DNA of 62,653 bases from an uncultured Bryobacterales bacterium (GTDB taxonomy: Bacteria; Acidobacteriota; Terriglobia; Bryobacterales; Bryobacteraceae), in assembly GCA_937959285.1 (NCBI GenBank), contig CALGAR010000122.1, positions 1 to 62,653 of the forward strand, in the 5' to 3' direction. How positions within the stretch are numbered: position 1 is the stretch's first letter; each line of letters opens with the position of its first letter. Made by a program: the position numbers and the translations under genes. Of the stretch, positions 9,127 through 17,729 are shown piece by piece. The notes under the pieces are model-generated. The model saw only the letters and a program-made list of their open reading frames with translations, was not told the origin of the DNA and ran no database searches.

Positions 9127-9722
9127 TGAGACTGCCGAGAAGACGTCTCGGCTGGCTGGCGCCGCCGGTCCTACTGGTTGTCCTGGTCATCTTTCATCCG
9201 TACTGGCTGAGCGCTCTTGGTTCTTTTCTCGTCCTGAATCAGGAAGCCGTCCCTTCTGACTGCGTGCTGGTCCTGGGTGGGGACTTCTACGGGAATCGCG
9301 TGCGATTCGCCGGGGAACTGGTTCGGCGCGGCATGGCACCGGTTGCGTTTGTCAGCGGTCCCACCAACGTGTATGGCTTGCCGGAATCAGCGCTCGCTAT
9401 CCCGTTCGCAATGAAGCACGGCTACCCGGAGGACTATTTTGTAGCCCTTCCGAACCAGGCAAACTCAACCCGGGAGGAAGCTCAAATCCTTACGGCGGAG
9501 CTCCGCAGGCGTAACATTCGACGGTATCTGCTGGTGACCAGCAACTACCACACGCGCCGGGCGGCGTCTCTCTTCCGCGCCGCCGCACCGGACCTGGAAG
9601 TCCGGGTGCTCGCCGCCCCGGACGCCTTTTTCCGCCCGGAGGACTGGTGGCGGGACCGCGAAGGGCGAAAGACATTCCTGCTCGAGTGGGCGAAGACCTT
9701 TGCGGCGATGCTAGGACTTTGA
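9126..9722 (+). CDS. YdcF/ElyC-like DUF218 protein
   Basis: This 198-residue protein has one N-terminal membrane anchor (about residues 8-30) and a DUF218 domain. Visible motifs are CVLVLGGDF near residue 45, SGPTNVYGLPES, ANSTREEA and VTSNYHTRRA, typical of the SanA/ElyC/YdcF group. Members are linked to envelope integrity, but no reaction is settled. It begins with GTG overlapping the preceding TAG by one base, and its TGA overlaps the next ATG, so it is translationally coupled on both sides. Confidence 0.85.
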   Translation: MRLPRRRLGWLAPPVLLVVLVIFHPYWLSALGSFLVLNQEAVPSDCVLVLGGDFYGNRVRFAGELVRRGMAPVAFVSGPTNVYGLPESALAIPFAMKHGYPEDYFVALPNQANSTREEAQILTAELRRRNIRRYLLVTSNYHTRRAASLFRAAAPDLEVRVLAAPDAFFRPEDWWRDREGRKTFLLEWAKTFAAMLGL

Positions 9723-11473
9723 TGAAGATGCGGGAAACTCTGAGAACAATCTGGCCCTACCTATGGACCTACCGGTCCGGCCTTCTGCGCGGCGGCGCTG
9801 CATTGCTCTTCAAGGTCCTCCTCGCCACTTCCCTACCCCTCCTCATCCGCGCCGGCATCGACAGTCTCACAGAAGGCTTGCGGATGGAGACGGTGCTCGC
9901 GTTCGCCGGAGCGCTGGTCGCCGTTTCCGCGCTGAAGGGCTTGTTCCAGTACTGGATGCGCGTCATCCTGATTGGCCTTTCCCGCGATATCGAATACGAC
10001 CTGCGGAACGACCTGTTCCGCCATTTCACCCGCCTGTCCTATGACTTTTATGCCCGGTTTCGGACGGGCGACATCATGGCCCGGGCCACAAATGACTTGA
10101 ATGCCGTTCGAATGATGCTCGGACCCGGCGTCATGTATTGGACGGAGACGGTGCTGACATTTGCCTTCGCCATCACCGTCATGGCCTCGGTCGACTTACC
10201 TCTGACGCTCGTATCCCTCATACCGGCTCCGGTGATTTCCCTTGTGGTCATTATCTTTGGCAACAAGATTCATAACCGGTTCGAACGCATTCAGAGCATG
10301 TTTTCCGACATCAGCAGCCGGGTGCAGGAAAACATCGCAGGAGTGCGTGTAGTTCGAGCCTACGTGCAGGAGGAAGCGGAGCTCGAGCAGTTCGACCGCC
10401 TGAACCGGGACTACATTACTCAGAACATCCGGCTGGCCCGGATCTCGGGCCTCTTCATGCCGCTCTTACAGGGTCTGATTGGCATCGGATTCCTCATCGT
10501 CCTTTGGGTGGGTGGCGCGCGCGTGCTTTCCGGCTCGATCAGCGTCGGCAGCTTCGTGATGTTCAACACCTATATGGGGACGCTCGTGTGGCCGATGATC
10601 GCCTTGGGCTGGGTCGTGAACCTGACCCAGCGAGGAATGGCGTCTCTCAGCCGCATCAACGAGATCCTCAAAGAGCGTCCGCTCATCGCTTCCCCTGAGC
10701 AGCCGGTCATACTCGGGGACAGATTCCAGGGAGAGATTGTATTTGAAGGCGTCAGCGTCAAATACGGCAACACGTGTCAAGCCCTTGAAGGCATCTCCCT
10801 CCGAATCCCGGCCGGTTCCACTGTCGCCGTCGTCGGACATACAGGCAGCGGTAAGAGCACCCTGGTTCAGCTCGTGCCGCGGCTGCTCGACCCCACCAAG
10901 GGCCGCGTCCTCATTGACGGCGTGGACGTGAGGGAACTCTCGCTCGATGAGCTGCGTTCGAACATCGGTTTTGTTCCGCAGGAGACCTTTCTGTTCAGCG
11001 CGACGCTGGGTGAGAATATCGCCTTCGGCGTGAAGTCGGCGACGGAACAACAGATTCGGGAAGCGGCAGAGATTGCAGGTCTGGCCGGCGACATTGCATC
11101 CTTCCCCGCCGGCTTCGGAACGGTCGTGGGCGAAAGGGGCATCACGCTTTCCGGCGGCCAGAAGCAGCGCACCGCGATTGCCCGTGCGATTCTGCGCGAT
11201 CCCAAAATCCTGATTCTCGACGATGCCCTGTCCAGCGTCGATACTCTCACGGAAGAAAGGATTCTGAACGCCCTCACCGGTGTGATGAAGGGACGGACAA
11301 CGATCCTGATTTCGCACCGTGTGTCGACCGTTCGAAACGCCGATCGCATCTTTGTGATCGAGCGCGGCAGGTTGGTCGAGGAAGGCACCCACAGCGAGCT
11401 CGTCAACAGCGGCGGCTACTACGCAGATCTCTACCAGAAGCAGCTACTCGAAGAAGAGTTGGAAGCGATATGA
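9722..11473 (+). CDS. ABC exporter half-transporter (type IV, MsbA/MdlA-like)
   Basis: A fused membrane-ATPase exporter subunit of 583 residues. Six transmembrane helices occupy about residues 15-310. The nucleotide-binding domain has Walker A GHTGSGKST (372-380), a Q-loop (VPQETF), signature LSGGQKQR, Walker B with D-loop (ILILDDALSSVD, near 500) and H-loop (ISHRVST). The residue after the Walker B aspartate is Asp rather than the catalytic Glu, as in MdlA-type subunits and the degenerate site of heterodimeric exporters. The start overlaps the upstream TGA (TGATG). With lpxC upstream, lipid export is possible, but the substrate is unknown. Confidence 0.9.
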   Translation: MKMRETLRTIWPYLWTYRSGLLRGGAALLFKVLLATSLPLLIRAGIDSLTEGLRMETVLAFAGALVAVSALKGLFQYWMRVILIGLSRDIEYDLRNDLFRHFTRLSYDFYARFRTGDIMARATNDLNAVRMMLGPGVMYWTETVLTFAFAITVMASVDLPLTLVSLIPAPVISLVVIIFGNKIHNRFERIQSMFSDISSRVQENIAGVRVVRAYVQEEAELEQFDRLNRDYITQNIRLARISGLFMPLLQGLIGIGFLIVLWVGGARVLSGSISVGSFVMFNTYMGTLVWPMIALGWVVNLTQRGMASLSRINEILKERPLIASPEQPVILGDRFQGEIVFEGVSVKYGNTCQALEGISLRIPAGSTVAVVGHTGSGKSTLVQLVPRLLDPTKGRVLIDGVDVRELSLDELRSNIGFVPQETFLFSATLGENIAFGVKSATEQQIREAAEIAGLAGDIASFPAGFGTVVGERGITLSGGQKQRTAIARAILRDPKILILDDALSSVDTLTEERILNALTGVMKGRTTILISHRVSTVRNADRIFVIERGRLVEEGTHSELVNSGGYYADLYQKQLLEEELEAI

Positions 11474-11521
11474 TTCTTGTTTCGAGGCCGGCTGAGCCGG
11501 CATGCAAGGAGGATCGCGATC

Positions 11522-12364
11522 ATGAACATTCAGTCGACCAGGCGTGGATTCTTCGGGGCTGGCGCGGCCGCGCTGACCGCTCTCCAGGCCGAATTCCAGT
11601 CCACGGCGCAAGCCGCTGAGAGCCACGGCTTCAAGCTCGGAGTTGCTACTTACTCTCTCCGAAAGTTCTCAAGAGCCAAGGCGATTGAGATGCTGAAGCA
11701 ACTGCGCGTCACAGACGTCAGCATCAAGTCCTTTCACTTGCCTTACGAGGACACGCCAGAGCAATTGAAGGCGGCCATGGCCGAGTTCAGGGCCGCTGGA
11801 ATCACCGCATGGAGCGCCGGAAACAACAGCATTCAAAAGGATGATGAAGCCGACATCCGCCGTTACTTCGAATATGCGAAGAATGCGGGCATCCCGATGC
11901 TCGTGATTGCGCCAACCGCGCAGACTCTTCCGAAGATCGAAAAATTCGTCAAGGAATACGACATTAAGGTGGCCATCCACAACCACGGACCGGAGGACAA
12001 GCACTTTCCGACTCCGCAGAGCGCCCTAAAGCTGGTGAAGAACATGGACCCTCGCGTGGGTTTGTGCATCGACGTAGGCCACACAGCACGAACCGGCGTC
12101 GACGTCGTGGAGTCGATTCGCGAAGCTGGTCCACGGCTCCTGGACATGCACATCAAGGATCTGGCGAACATGAAGGAACGGGACAGCCAGTGCGATGTCG
12201 GCGAGGGCAAGATGCCAATCGTGGCGATCTTCCGCCAGCTTAAGAAGATGAACTATCGGGGCGGAGTCATGCTGGAGTACGAAATTCACGCCGACGCGCC
12301 CCTGCTTGGCATGGCGAAGTCGCTCTCCTACATGCGCGGCGTTCTGGCCGCGATGTCCGCCTGA
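11522..12364 (+). CDS. Exported sugar phosphate isomerase/epimerase-like TIM-barrel protein
   Basis: The 280-residue protein carries a clear twin-arginine signal (STRRGFFGAGAAAL) and then an AP-endonuclease-2-type TIM barrel. Barrel landmarks include LGVATYSLR, VAIHNHGPED, GLCIDVGHT, LLDMHIKDL and GVMLEYE, giving the expected Glu/Asp/His metal-binding residues. A strong AAGGAGG ribosome binding site precedes the ATG at 11522, which rules out the earlier in-frame ATG. It lies 48 bases after the ABC exporter in the same direction. It is distinct from the isomerase at 2269. The substrate is not known. Confidence 0.86.
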   Translation: MNIQSTRRGFFGAGAAALTALQAEFQSTAQAAESHGFKLGVATYSLRKFSRAKAIEMLKQLRVTDVSIKSFHLPYEDTPEQLKAAMAEFRAAGITAWSAGNNSIQKDDEADIRRYFEYAKNAGIPMLVIAPTAQTLPKIEKFVKEYDIKVAIHNHGPEDKHFPTPQSALKLVKNMDPRVGLCIDVGHTARTGVDVVESIREAGPRLLDMHIKDLANMKERDSQCDVGEGKMPIVAIFRQLKKMNYRGGVMLEYEIHADAPLLGMAKSLSYMRGVLAAMSA

Positions 12365-12372
12365 TGCTTCCA

Positions 12373-12399
12373 CGGGCGGCCCTCCCGGAGCGCCGCCCG
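12373..12399. terminator. GC-rich hairpin between convergent genes
   Basis: CGGGCGGC pairs with GCCGCCCG across an 11-base loop in the 42-base space between convergent stops at 12364 and 12407. It is a plausible bidirectional terminator although no U-tract follows. Confidence 0.4.
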
Positions 12400-12406
12400 C
12401 CTTAGT

Positions 12407-12931
12407 TCACGCTCCAGCCGGTATCTGGTCGGCGTCCATCCCCATCCAGAGATTCGCGGTGCTCAGCTCCTCACGTCCGCTCGCTTTCAGATAGAGGAAG
12501 AGCTGCATGCGATAGGCGACATAGTGGCAGAGCACTAGGCCGACGAGCCAGGAGCCGCGGCTGGCCTTGGCCCCAAAGATTTCAATCTCAGAACGGAGGA
12601 AGGAGTCGGAGCAGGAACTCAGCAGTTTCCGATACAGCCCGGGCTGCTTACTGATCGCTTCTCTGATCTCCTCCAGGTTCATGGCCTTTGCGGCGGCCTC
12701 GCCGCTCTCCCACTGTTCCCTCCACGCATCCATGTCGAACGGCTCCGCAACGATCCCGCGCAGATGAGTGGGAGGCATGTAGACCATGTACTGAAGGAGT
12801 TCCAGCGTCGAACGCTGTTTGGGAGTTGGGCGATAGTCAAGCTTGGAAGGATCTACCTTTGAAGCCAGATGCAGCAGAATATCTACTTCTCGCTGTAGAG
12901 CGCTGATGAGTTCATCCTTTGTGAGGACCAT
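12407..12931 (-). CDS. DinB-like four-helix-bundle protein
   Basis: The 174-residue, mostly helical protein resembles the DinB/DUF1569 superfamily: an N-terminal helix with LLHLASKV, a DYRPTPKQRSTLELLQYM segment and a C-terminal helix LCHYVAYRMQLFLYLK. In DinB proteins three histidines bind a metal; here His residues appear in helix one, in PPTHLRG and in LCHY, but I cannot prove they align. The start at 12931 follows GAGGTGG and removes a long low-quality N-terminal extension. It is monocistronic. The 221 bases upstream (12932-13152) hold no gene I can support. Confidence 0.65.
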   Translation of the reverse strand: MVLTKDELISALQREVDILLHLASKVDPSKLDYRPTPKQRSTLELLQYMVYMPPTHLRGIVAEPFDMDAWREQWESGEAAAKAMNLEEIREAISKQPGLYRKLLSSCSDSFLRSEIEIFGAKASRGSWLVGLVLCHYVAYRMQLFLYLKASGREELSTANLWMGMDADQIPAGA

Positions 12932-13140
12932 AACCACCTCAAATTGCCGGAGGCGAGGCCTCCGCAACGCTGCGGCTTCCGTACGCCATGGCACCCTTCT
13001 GCGTCGCAGCCCGCCGTTGCGGGCGTGGCAATGGCGAAGACCGAGACAGAATACCACGCGGCCGCGACCGTCGCAGTGCTTGCTGATCGAGCCGGTTTCC
13101 GTATCATTCCACGCCGCCGACGCTCCGGCGGCTGCACGGG

Positions 13141-13146
13141 TATAAT
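13141..13146 (+). promoter_or_regulatory. Candidate -10 box of a leaderless transcript
   Basis: A perfect TATAAT lies six bases before the GTG of the lipoprotein gene and no ribosome binding site fits between them. Initiation at the normal distance would start the mRNA on or next to the GTG. A -35 is not evident. Confidence 0.45.
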
Positions 13147-13152
13147 CGAAAA

Positions 13153-13539
13153 GTGAAATTGCACCTGTTATTGCTGGCTGCGGCGCTGCTGTTTCAAGGG
13201 TGTAATCGTGCTCCACAAACTCCTGAAGCCGTTCGGGAGGGTGTAATGAAACACCTATCCAGCCGTTCCGATCTTGACATCGACTCCCTGCAGGTGGATG
13301 TCGCCACGGTCACGTTCCGGAACGGGGAGGCGGACGCCGTTGTCTCTTTCCGCCCGAAAGGATCCACGGATCCGGCAAGCGCGATGCAAATTCGCTACAC
13401 GTTGGAACGGAAGGGCGGAGAGTGGGTAGTGAAATCCAGGTCGGAGGCCGGCGGGTCGCCTCACGGCGGCGCACCACCGGATGGAGGACTTCCCCCCGGA
13501 CATCCGCCAATTCCTGAGAGCCCTTCCGGACAAAAATGA
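13153..13539 (+). CDS. Small predicted lipoprotein, unknown function
   Basis: This 128-residue protein has a short signal peptide of lipoprotein type ending in LFQGC (Cys17 as the likely lipid-modified residue, though Phe at -3 is not the classical lipobox residue). The central part (about 35-100) reads as a small alpha/beta domain with alternating strands (VDVATVTF, ADAVVSF, MQIRYTLERK, EWVVKS). The C-terminus is rich in Gly and Pro and looks disordered. The GTG start gives a proper signal peptide. Its stop overlaps the next ATG (ATGA), so it heads a coupled three-gene unit. I do not recognise a family. Confidence 0.75.
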   Translation: MKLHLLLLAAALLFQGCNRAPQTPEAVREGVMKHLSSRSDLDIDSLQVDVATVTFRNGEADAVVSFRPKGSTDPASAMQIRYTLERKGGEWVVKSRSEAGGSPHGGAPPDGGLPPGHPPIPESPSGQK

Positions 13540-14717
13540 AATCCGTCGCAATCCTGGGTGGAGGGCCAGCGGGCGCTGTCGCCGCTGAGAAACTTGCCTC
13601 AGCGGGAATGAAGACGATTGTGCTCGATGAGAAGCTCGCCTGGGAGAAGCCGTGCGGCGGCGGCTTGACGTATAAGGCCTACTCTCGGTACCCGTTCCTG
13701 ATCGAGAACGACGTCCCCAAGAAGCTGGTTACTGAAACCTGCCTGTCCGCACACGGCGCCGGCGACGCCGTGATGAAGCTCAACCATCCGCTGGTGATCT
13801 ACTCACGGTATGATCTCAACCGGATGCTGCTGTCTCGCGCCGAGCGGGCTGGAGCACAAATTGAAAAGGATCGGGTTCTCGAAGTGAAGCGAGCCCTCCG
13901 CGGCTGGCGGATACGGACACGCCGGGGGACGCTCGAAGCCGACTACTGCATCATTGCCACAGGGGCCAGGAACTCGCTGCGCGATTTTGGCACTGCCTGG
14001 AACGCGGCTGACACCATGTACGCAATGGGATATTACGTCCCGGCGCAGCAGGATCACATCGATATTCAATTCCTTCCGCATCTTGAGGGTTATATCTGGG
14101 TATTTCCGAGGTGCGGGCATCTGTCGGTCGGGATCTGCGGCAAGGGCGAACCTGCCCCGGCGCTACGACAACGGCTCGAAACCTATATTCGGAAAAAGGG
14201 CATCGACTTGCGAAACGCCACCTTCTACGGCCACATGCTGCCGGCGCTGTCCCACGCATCGTGGCAGAGGAACCGGGTGGCGGGCGACGGCTGGCTTGCT
14301 GTGGGAGATGCCGGCGGCCTGGTGGATCCCGTCACAGGCGAAGGTTTGTACTATGCGATGCGGTCCGCCGATCTCGCCAGCAACGTTGTTCTCGACGACG
14401 CCTGCGCGCCACCTGCGAAGGCCATTGCGTACCGCCGTTTGCTCGAGCAGGACTTCACCACAGATCTGGCTTTCGGCGCACGCATCGCCAAGCGTATCTT
14501 CGTCGGCTCCTTTCTGTTTTCGAGCGTTCCCGCCCGCATGGTGCAGTTTGTCCGGCATAGCCCGCGCTTCAGCGAAATCATTCAGGATTTATTCGCCGGC
14601 ACGCAAAGTTATCGGGACTTGAAGGAGAGGCTGCTGAAGAATCTCAACGGCACTCTCCATGAGGTCGTCATGAATTTTTTGTTTGGCCGGCTTATTCCCA
14701 AAGAGAATCGCACATGA
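13536..14717 (+). CDS. Geranylgeranyl reductase family FAD-dependent oxidoreductase
   Basis: This 393-residue flavoprotein has the N-terminal dinucleotide fold GGGPAG (residues 8-13) followed by Asp/Glu at the end of strand two. KPCGGG at about 38-43 is typical of geranylgeranyl reductases, and the second FAD motif VGDAGGLVDPVTGEG lies near residue 265. The family reduces isoprenoid double bonds of chlorophyll side chains, archaeal lipids or quinones. No photosynthesis genes are seen here, so a quinone or lipid substrate is more likely, which is inference. It overlaps both neighbours by four bases (ATGA), implying coupled translation with the lipoprotein and hemL. Confidence 0.85.
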   Translation: MKSVAILGGGPAGAVAAEKLASAGMKTIVLDEKLAWEKPCGGGLTYKAYSRYPFLIENDVPKKLVTETCLSAHGAGDAVMKLNHPLVIYSRYDLNRMLLSRAERAGAQIEKDRVLEVKRALRGWRIRTRRGTLEADYCIIATGARNSLRDFGTAWNAADTMYAMGYYVPAQQDHIDIQFLPHLEGYIWVFPRCGHLSVGICGKGEPAPALRQRLETYIRKKGIDLRNATFYGHMLPALSHASWQRNRVAGDGWLAVGDAGGLVDPVTGEGLYYAMRSADLASNVVLDDACAPPAKAIAYRRLLEQDFTTDLAFGARIAKRIFVGSFLFSSVPARMVQFVRHSPRFSEIIQDLFAGTQSYRDLKERLLKNLNGTLHEVVMNFLFGRLIPKENRT

Positions 14718-15997
14718 ATCGTTCCCGTTCCGAATCTCTTTTTGCGCGCGCACAGAAGGTGATCCCGGGTGGGGTCAACTCCCCGGTTCGCGCGTTCCGC
14801 TCCGTCGGCGGCACACCTCCCTTCATTGCCCGGGGCAACGGCTCCCGCGTTTACGACGTGGATGGTAACGAGTACATTGATTATGTCGGCTCCTGGGGGC
14901 CGCTGCTGCTGGGTCATCGCCACCCTGACATCTTGAAGGCTCTGGAGGGAGTGCTGGAGGTCGGCACGAGCTTCGGCGCTCCGACAGAACGGGAGGTCGA
15001 GCTCGCCGAAATGATCCGCGAAGCCGTCCCCTCTATGGAGATGGTGCGGCTGGTGAACTCCGGCACCGAGGCTACAATGAGCGCCCTCCGCCTCGCCCGC
15101 GGGTTCACCGGCCGCGACCTTACGGTCAAGTTCGAAGGCTGCTACCACGGTCACGTGGACTCGCTGCTGGTCAAGGCCGGTTCGGGGATGGCGACGCTGG
15201 GCATCGCCGATACAGTCGGCGTGCCGCGCGCTTTTGCCGAAACGACGATCGCTCTTCCTTACAACTCGATCGATGCGGTGGAACAGGCGTTTCGTCTGCG
15301 CGGCGACAGTATCGCCGCTGTCATTGTGGAGCCTGTCGTCGGCAACATGGGATGTGTGCCGCCCGCGCCAGGCTTTCTCGAGGCGCTCAGACACCTCACG
15401 GAACGGCACGGAGCTCTCCTGATTTTCGACGAGGTAATGACAGGATTCCGGCTCAGTTACGGCGGCGCGCAGGCATTGTACGGCATCCGTCCCGATATCA
15501 CGACCCTCGGCAAAGTGATCGGCGGCGGCCTGCCCATCGCTGCTTACGGAGGCCGGGCGGACATCCTTTCAAAAGTCGCCCCGTCGGGACCCATTTATCA
15601 AGCCGGGACACTGTCGGGAAATCCGCTTGCCGTCGCTGCGGGGCTCGCGATGCTGAAATACTTGAAGGCCCACCCGAATGTCTATACAGATCTCGAAGCT
15701 CGGACGGCTCAGCTTTGCGCTAATCCTCCGGAAGGCATCACAGTCAATCGGGTCGGATCGATGTTCACATTCTTCTTCACGAACGGTCCTGTGACGGATT
15801 GGGACTCCGCAAAGAAGGCCGACACACAGCGATTCCGGGAGTTCTTCCATTGGATGCTCGATCGCGGCGTCTACCTGGCGCCTTCCCAGTTCGAAGCCGG
15901 GTTTGTATCAGCGGCTCACACAGAAGCGGACATCGCAAAGACTGTAGAGATTGCAAGAGAGTTCTTCGCCAAAGCTCCGGCGGCGGCACAGGGGTAA
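14714..15997 (+). CDS. hemL: Glutamate-1-semialdehyde 2,1-aminomutase
   Basis: The PLP enzyme makes 5-aminolevulinate from glutamate-1-semialdehyde in the C5 route to tetrapyrroles. The 427 residues match the family. Landmarks are VIPGGVNSPVRAF at the N-terminus, GTEATMSALRLAR, ECYHGH-like EGCYHGHVD, IFDEVMTGFR, PLP lysine Lys267 in TTLGKVIGGGLP, and AGTLSGNPLA. It is translationally coupled by an ATGA overlap to the flavoprotein upstream. No other haem genes lie nearby. Confidence 0.96.
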   Translation: MNRSRSESLFARAQKVIPGGVNSPVRAFRSVGGTPPFIARGNGSRVYDVDGNEYIDYVGSWGPLLLGHRHPDILKALEGVLEVGTSFGAPTEREVELAEMIREAVPSMEMVRLVNSGTEATMSALRLARGFTGRDLTVKFEGCYHGHVDSLLVKAGSGMATLGIADTVGVPRAFAETTIALPYNSIDAVEQAFRLRGDSIAAVIVEPVVGNMGCVPPAPGFLEALRHLTERHGALLIFDEVMTGFRLSYGGAQALYGIRPDITTLGKVIGGGLPIAAYGGRADILSKVAPSGPIYQAGTLSGNPLAVAAGLAMLKYLKAHPNVYTDLEARTAQLCANPPEGITVNRVGSMFTFFFTNGPVTDWDSAKKADTQRFREFFHWMLDRGVYLAPSQFEAGFVSAAHTEADIAKTVEIAREFFAKAPAAAQG

Positions 15998-16067
15998 GCG
16001 GATCGATCCATCGAGGCAAGGGACCGCCCTGTGTTCTGCGGATGAACCTGCTCGTGCCCTTATCCTG

Positions 16068-16079
16068 AAGCTTAAGCTT
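16068..16079. repeat. Perfect 12-base palindrome upstream of the M28 peptidase gene
   Basis: AAGCTTAAGCTT is self-complementary and sits about 37 bases before the peptidase start in the 118-base intergenic gap. It could be an operator or part of a hemL terminator; nothing else supports either. Confidence 0.25.
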
Positions 16080-16115
16080 GTGGATCGGCATATTGACTTG
16101 GGGTAGCATGAGCCG

Positions 16116-17729
16116 ATGCGTTTCGCAGCATTTTTGATACTTGCTCTATCCTCCTTCGGGCAGGAGGTTGCTCCTGCAATTCAATCAATCCGAAAAGAGG
16201 AATTGAAAGCGGATCTTTTCTTCCTTGCCTCCGACTCCATGCGAGGCCGTCTCACGAACACTCCCGAATACAAGATTGCCGGAGAGTGGATCGCCTCGCG
16301 TCTGGAGAGGCTCGGACTCGAGCCGCTCGAGGGCGAGACGTTCGTTCAGACCTTTCACCTCGTTTCAGCGCGGCTGGGCGAAGGGAACCGGTTGCTGATT
16401 GGCTCGCAGGCTTCGCTGCGAAGCGCCAGGCTCATGGAAGAGTTCTATCCACTTAACATCAGCGCCAACGGGGAAGTGAAGGGGCGTGTCGCTCTCGCTG
16501 GGTTCGGAATTCAAGCTCCCGAACACGGCTGGGACGATTATCAAGGACGCAATGTAAAAGGCTCACTGGTCATGGTGTTCGAAGGGGATCCGCAGGAGGA
16601 CAGCCCGGAGAGTCCCTTCGACGGACTGGTTACGTCCGAGCATGGAGGCAGCTTGAAAAAGGCGCTGGTTGCTCAGAATCAGGGCGCAGTAGCATTGCTG
16701 ATCGTCAGCGCGCGGAGAGATGCGGAAGGACCTCGGTCGTTTCCCTCCGCCGCGCGAACTCACTGGCCCCAGAACCCTCGGATCGAACGCTATCAACTGG
16801 CAAGCAACATTGAGAAAGTCCGTATACCAGTGATCCAAATATCACCCGCGCTGGCCGAGCACATTCTCGGCAGCGATATCGAATTACTCCGGAAGCAGGC
16901 GGATCGTGCCGGCGGCGCGGTATTCTCCATGTCCAGCCTGCCTGTTGAGCTTGCCACATCGATTACGAGAACGGTCATTAGCGATCGAAACATAGTCGCA
17001 AAGATCGAAGGGGCCGACCCGAAGCTCAAGGAAGAGGCGATTCTCATCTCCGCGCACTACGATCATGATGGCGCTGACGGGGAACGGGTGATGAATGGAG
17101 CGGACGACAACGGATCGGGAACCGTTGGCCTCCTCGAGATCGCGGAAGCCTACGCGACGGCGATGAGCCAGAACCGGCGGCCGAAGCGCACTGTGATCTT
17201 TGCGTTCTGGGGCTCCGAGGAACGCGGCTTGCTGGGCTCCTGGGCGTGGGTGCAGAATCCTTTGTGGCCGCTGGAGAAGACGGTAGCGGTGCTCAACATG
17301 GATATGATCGGACGCAATGAAGAAGTGCCTGAAGGGGGCGGTCGCAGATTTCGCGGATTGAAACCTCAGGACGCAGCAGCGAATGCGAACAGCGTGCACT
17401 TGATGGGATACAGTTTCAATCCCGAACTGGCCGAAATGGTACGGCAGGCAAACCGCGAGATCGATCTGACGCTGCGAATGGAATACGACAACAACCGGTC
17501 CAATTTGGTCCGGCGGAGCGACCAGTGGCCGTTCCTGCAAAACCGGGTGCCTTCCGTCTTCTTCCATACGGGTTTGCATCCGGATTACCACACGCCCGGC
17601 GACAGGCCGGAGCGGATCAACTATCCCAAGATGGAGCGGATCGTACGGCTCGTCTACCAGACAAGCTGGGACCTGGCAACCAGTGACAAACGCCCAAAGA
17701 TGCCTGCAAAGAGGTCTCTCAGCGACTAG
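16116..17729 (+). CDS. Secreted M28 family zinc peptidase
   Basis: The 537-residue protein starts with a signal peptide (about 1-15) and has a protease-associated-type insert (about 90-285) before the M28 catalytic domain. Zinc ligands and catalytic residues are visible in order: HYDHDG (near 314), ADDNGSG (near 329), the EE of SEERGLLGS (near 367), NMDMIGRN (near 394) and HPDYHTPGD (near 490). This pattern is that of secreted or periplasmic aminopeptidases. The gene converges on the next one and their stop codons share the same CTAG. Confidence 0.92.
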   Translation: MRFAAFLILALSSFGQEVAPAIQSIRKEELKADLFFLASDSMRGRLTNTPEYKIAGEWIASRLERLGLEPLEGETFVQTFHLVSARLGEGNRLLIGSQASLRSARLMEEFYPLNISANGEVKGRVALAGFGIQAPEHGWDDYQGRNVKGSLVMVFEGDPQEDSPESPFDGLVTSEHGGSLKKALVAQNQGAVALLIVSARRDAEGPRSFPSAARTHWPQNPRIERYQLASNIEKVRIPVIQISPALAEHILGSDIELLRKQADRAGGAVFSMSSLPVELATSITRTVISDRNIVAKIEGADPKLKEEAILISAHYDHDGADGERVMNGADDNGSGTVGLLEIAEAYATAMSQNRRPKRTVIFAFWGSEERGLLGSWAWVQNPLWPLEKTVAVLNMDMIGRNEEVPEGGGRRFRGLKPQDAAANANSVHLMGYSFNPELAEMVRQANREIDLTLRMEYDNNRSNLVRRSDQWPFLQNRVPSVFFHTGLHPDYHTPGDRPERINYPKMERIVRLVYQTSWDLATSDKRPKMPAKRSLSD

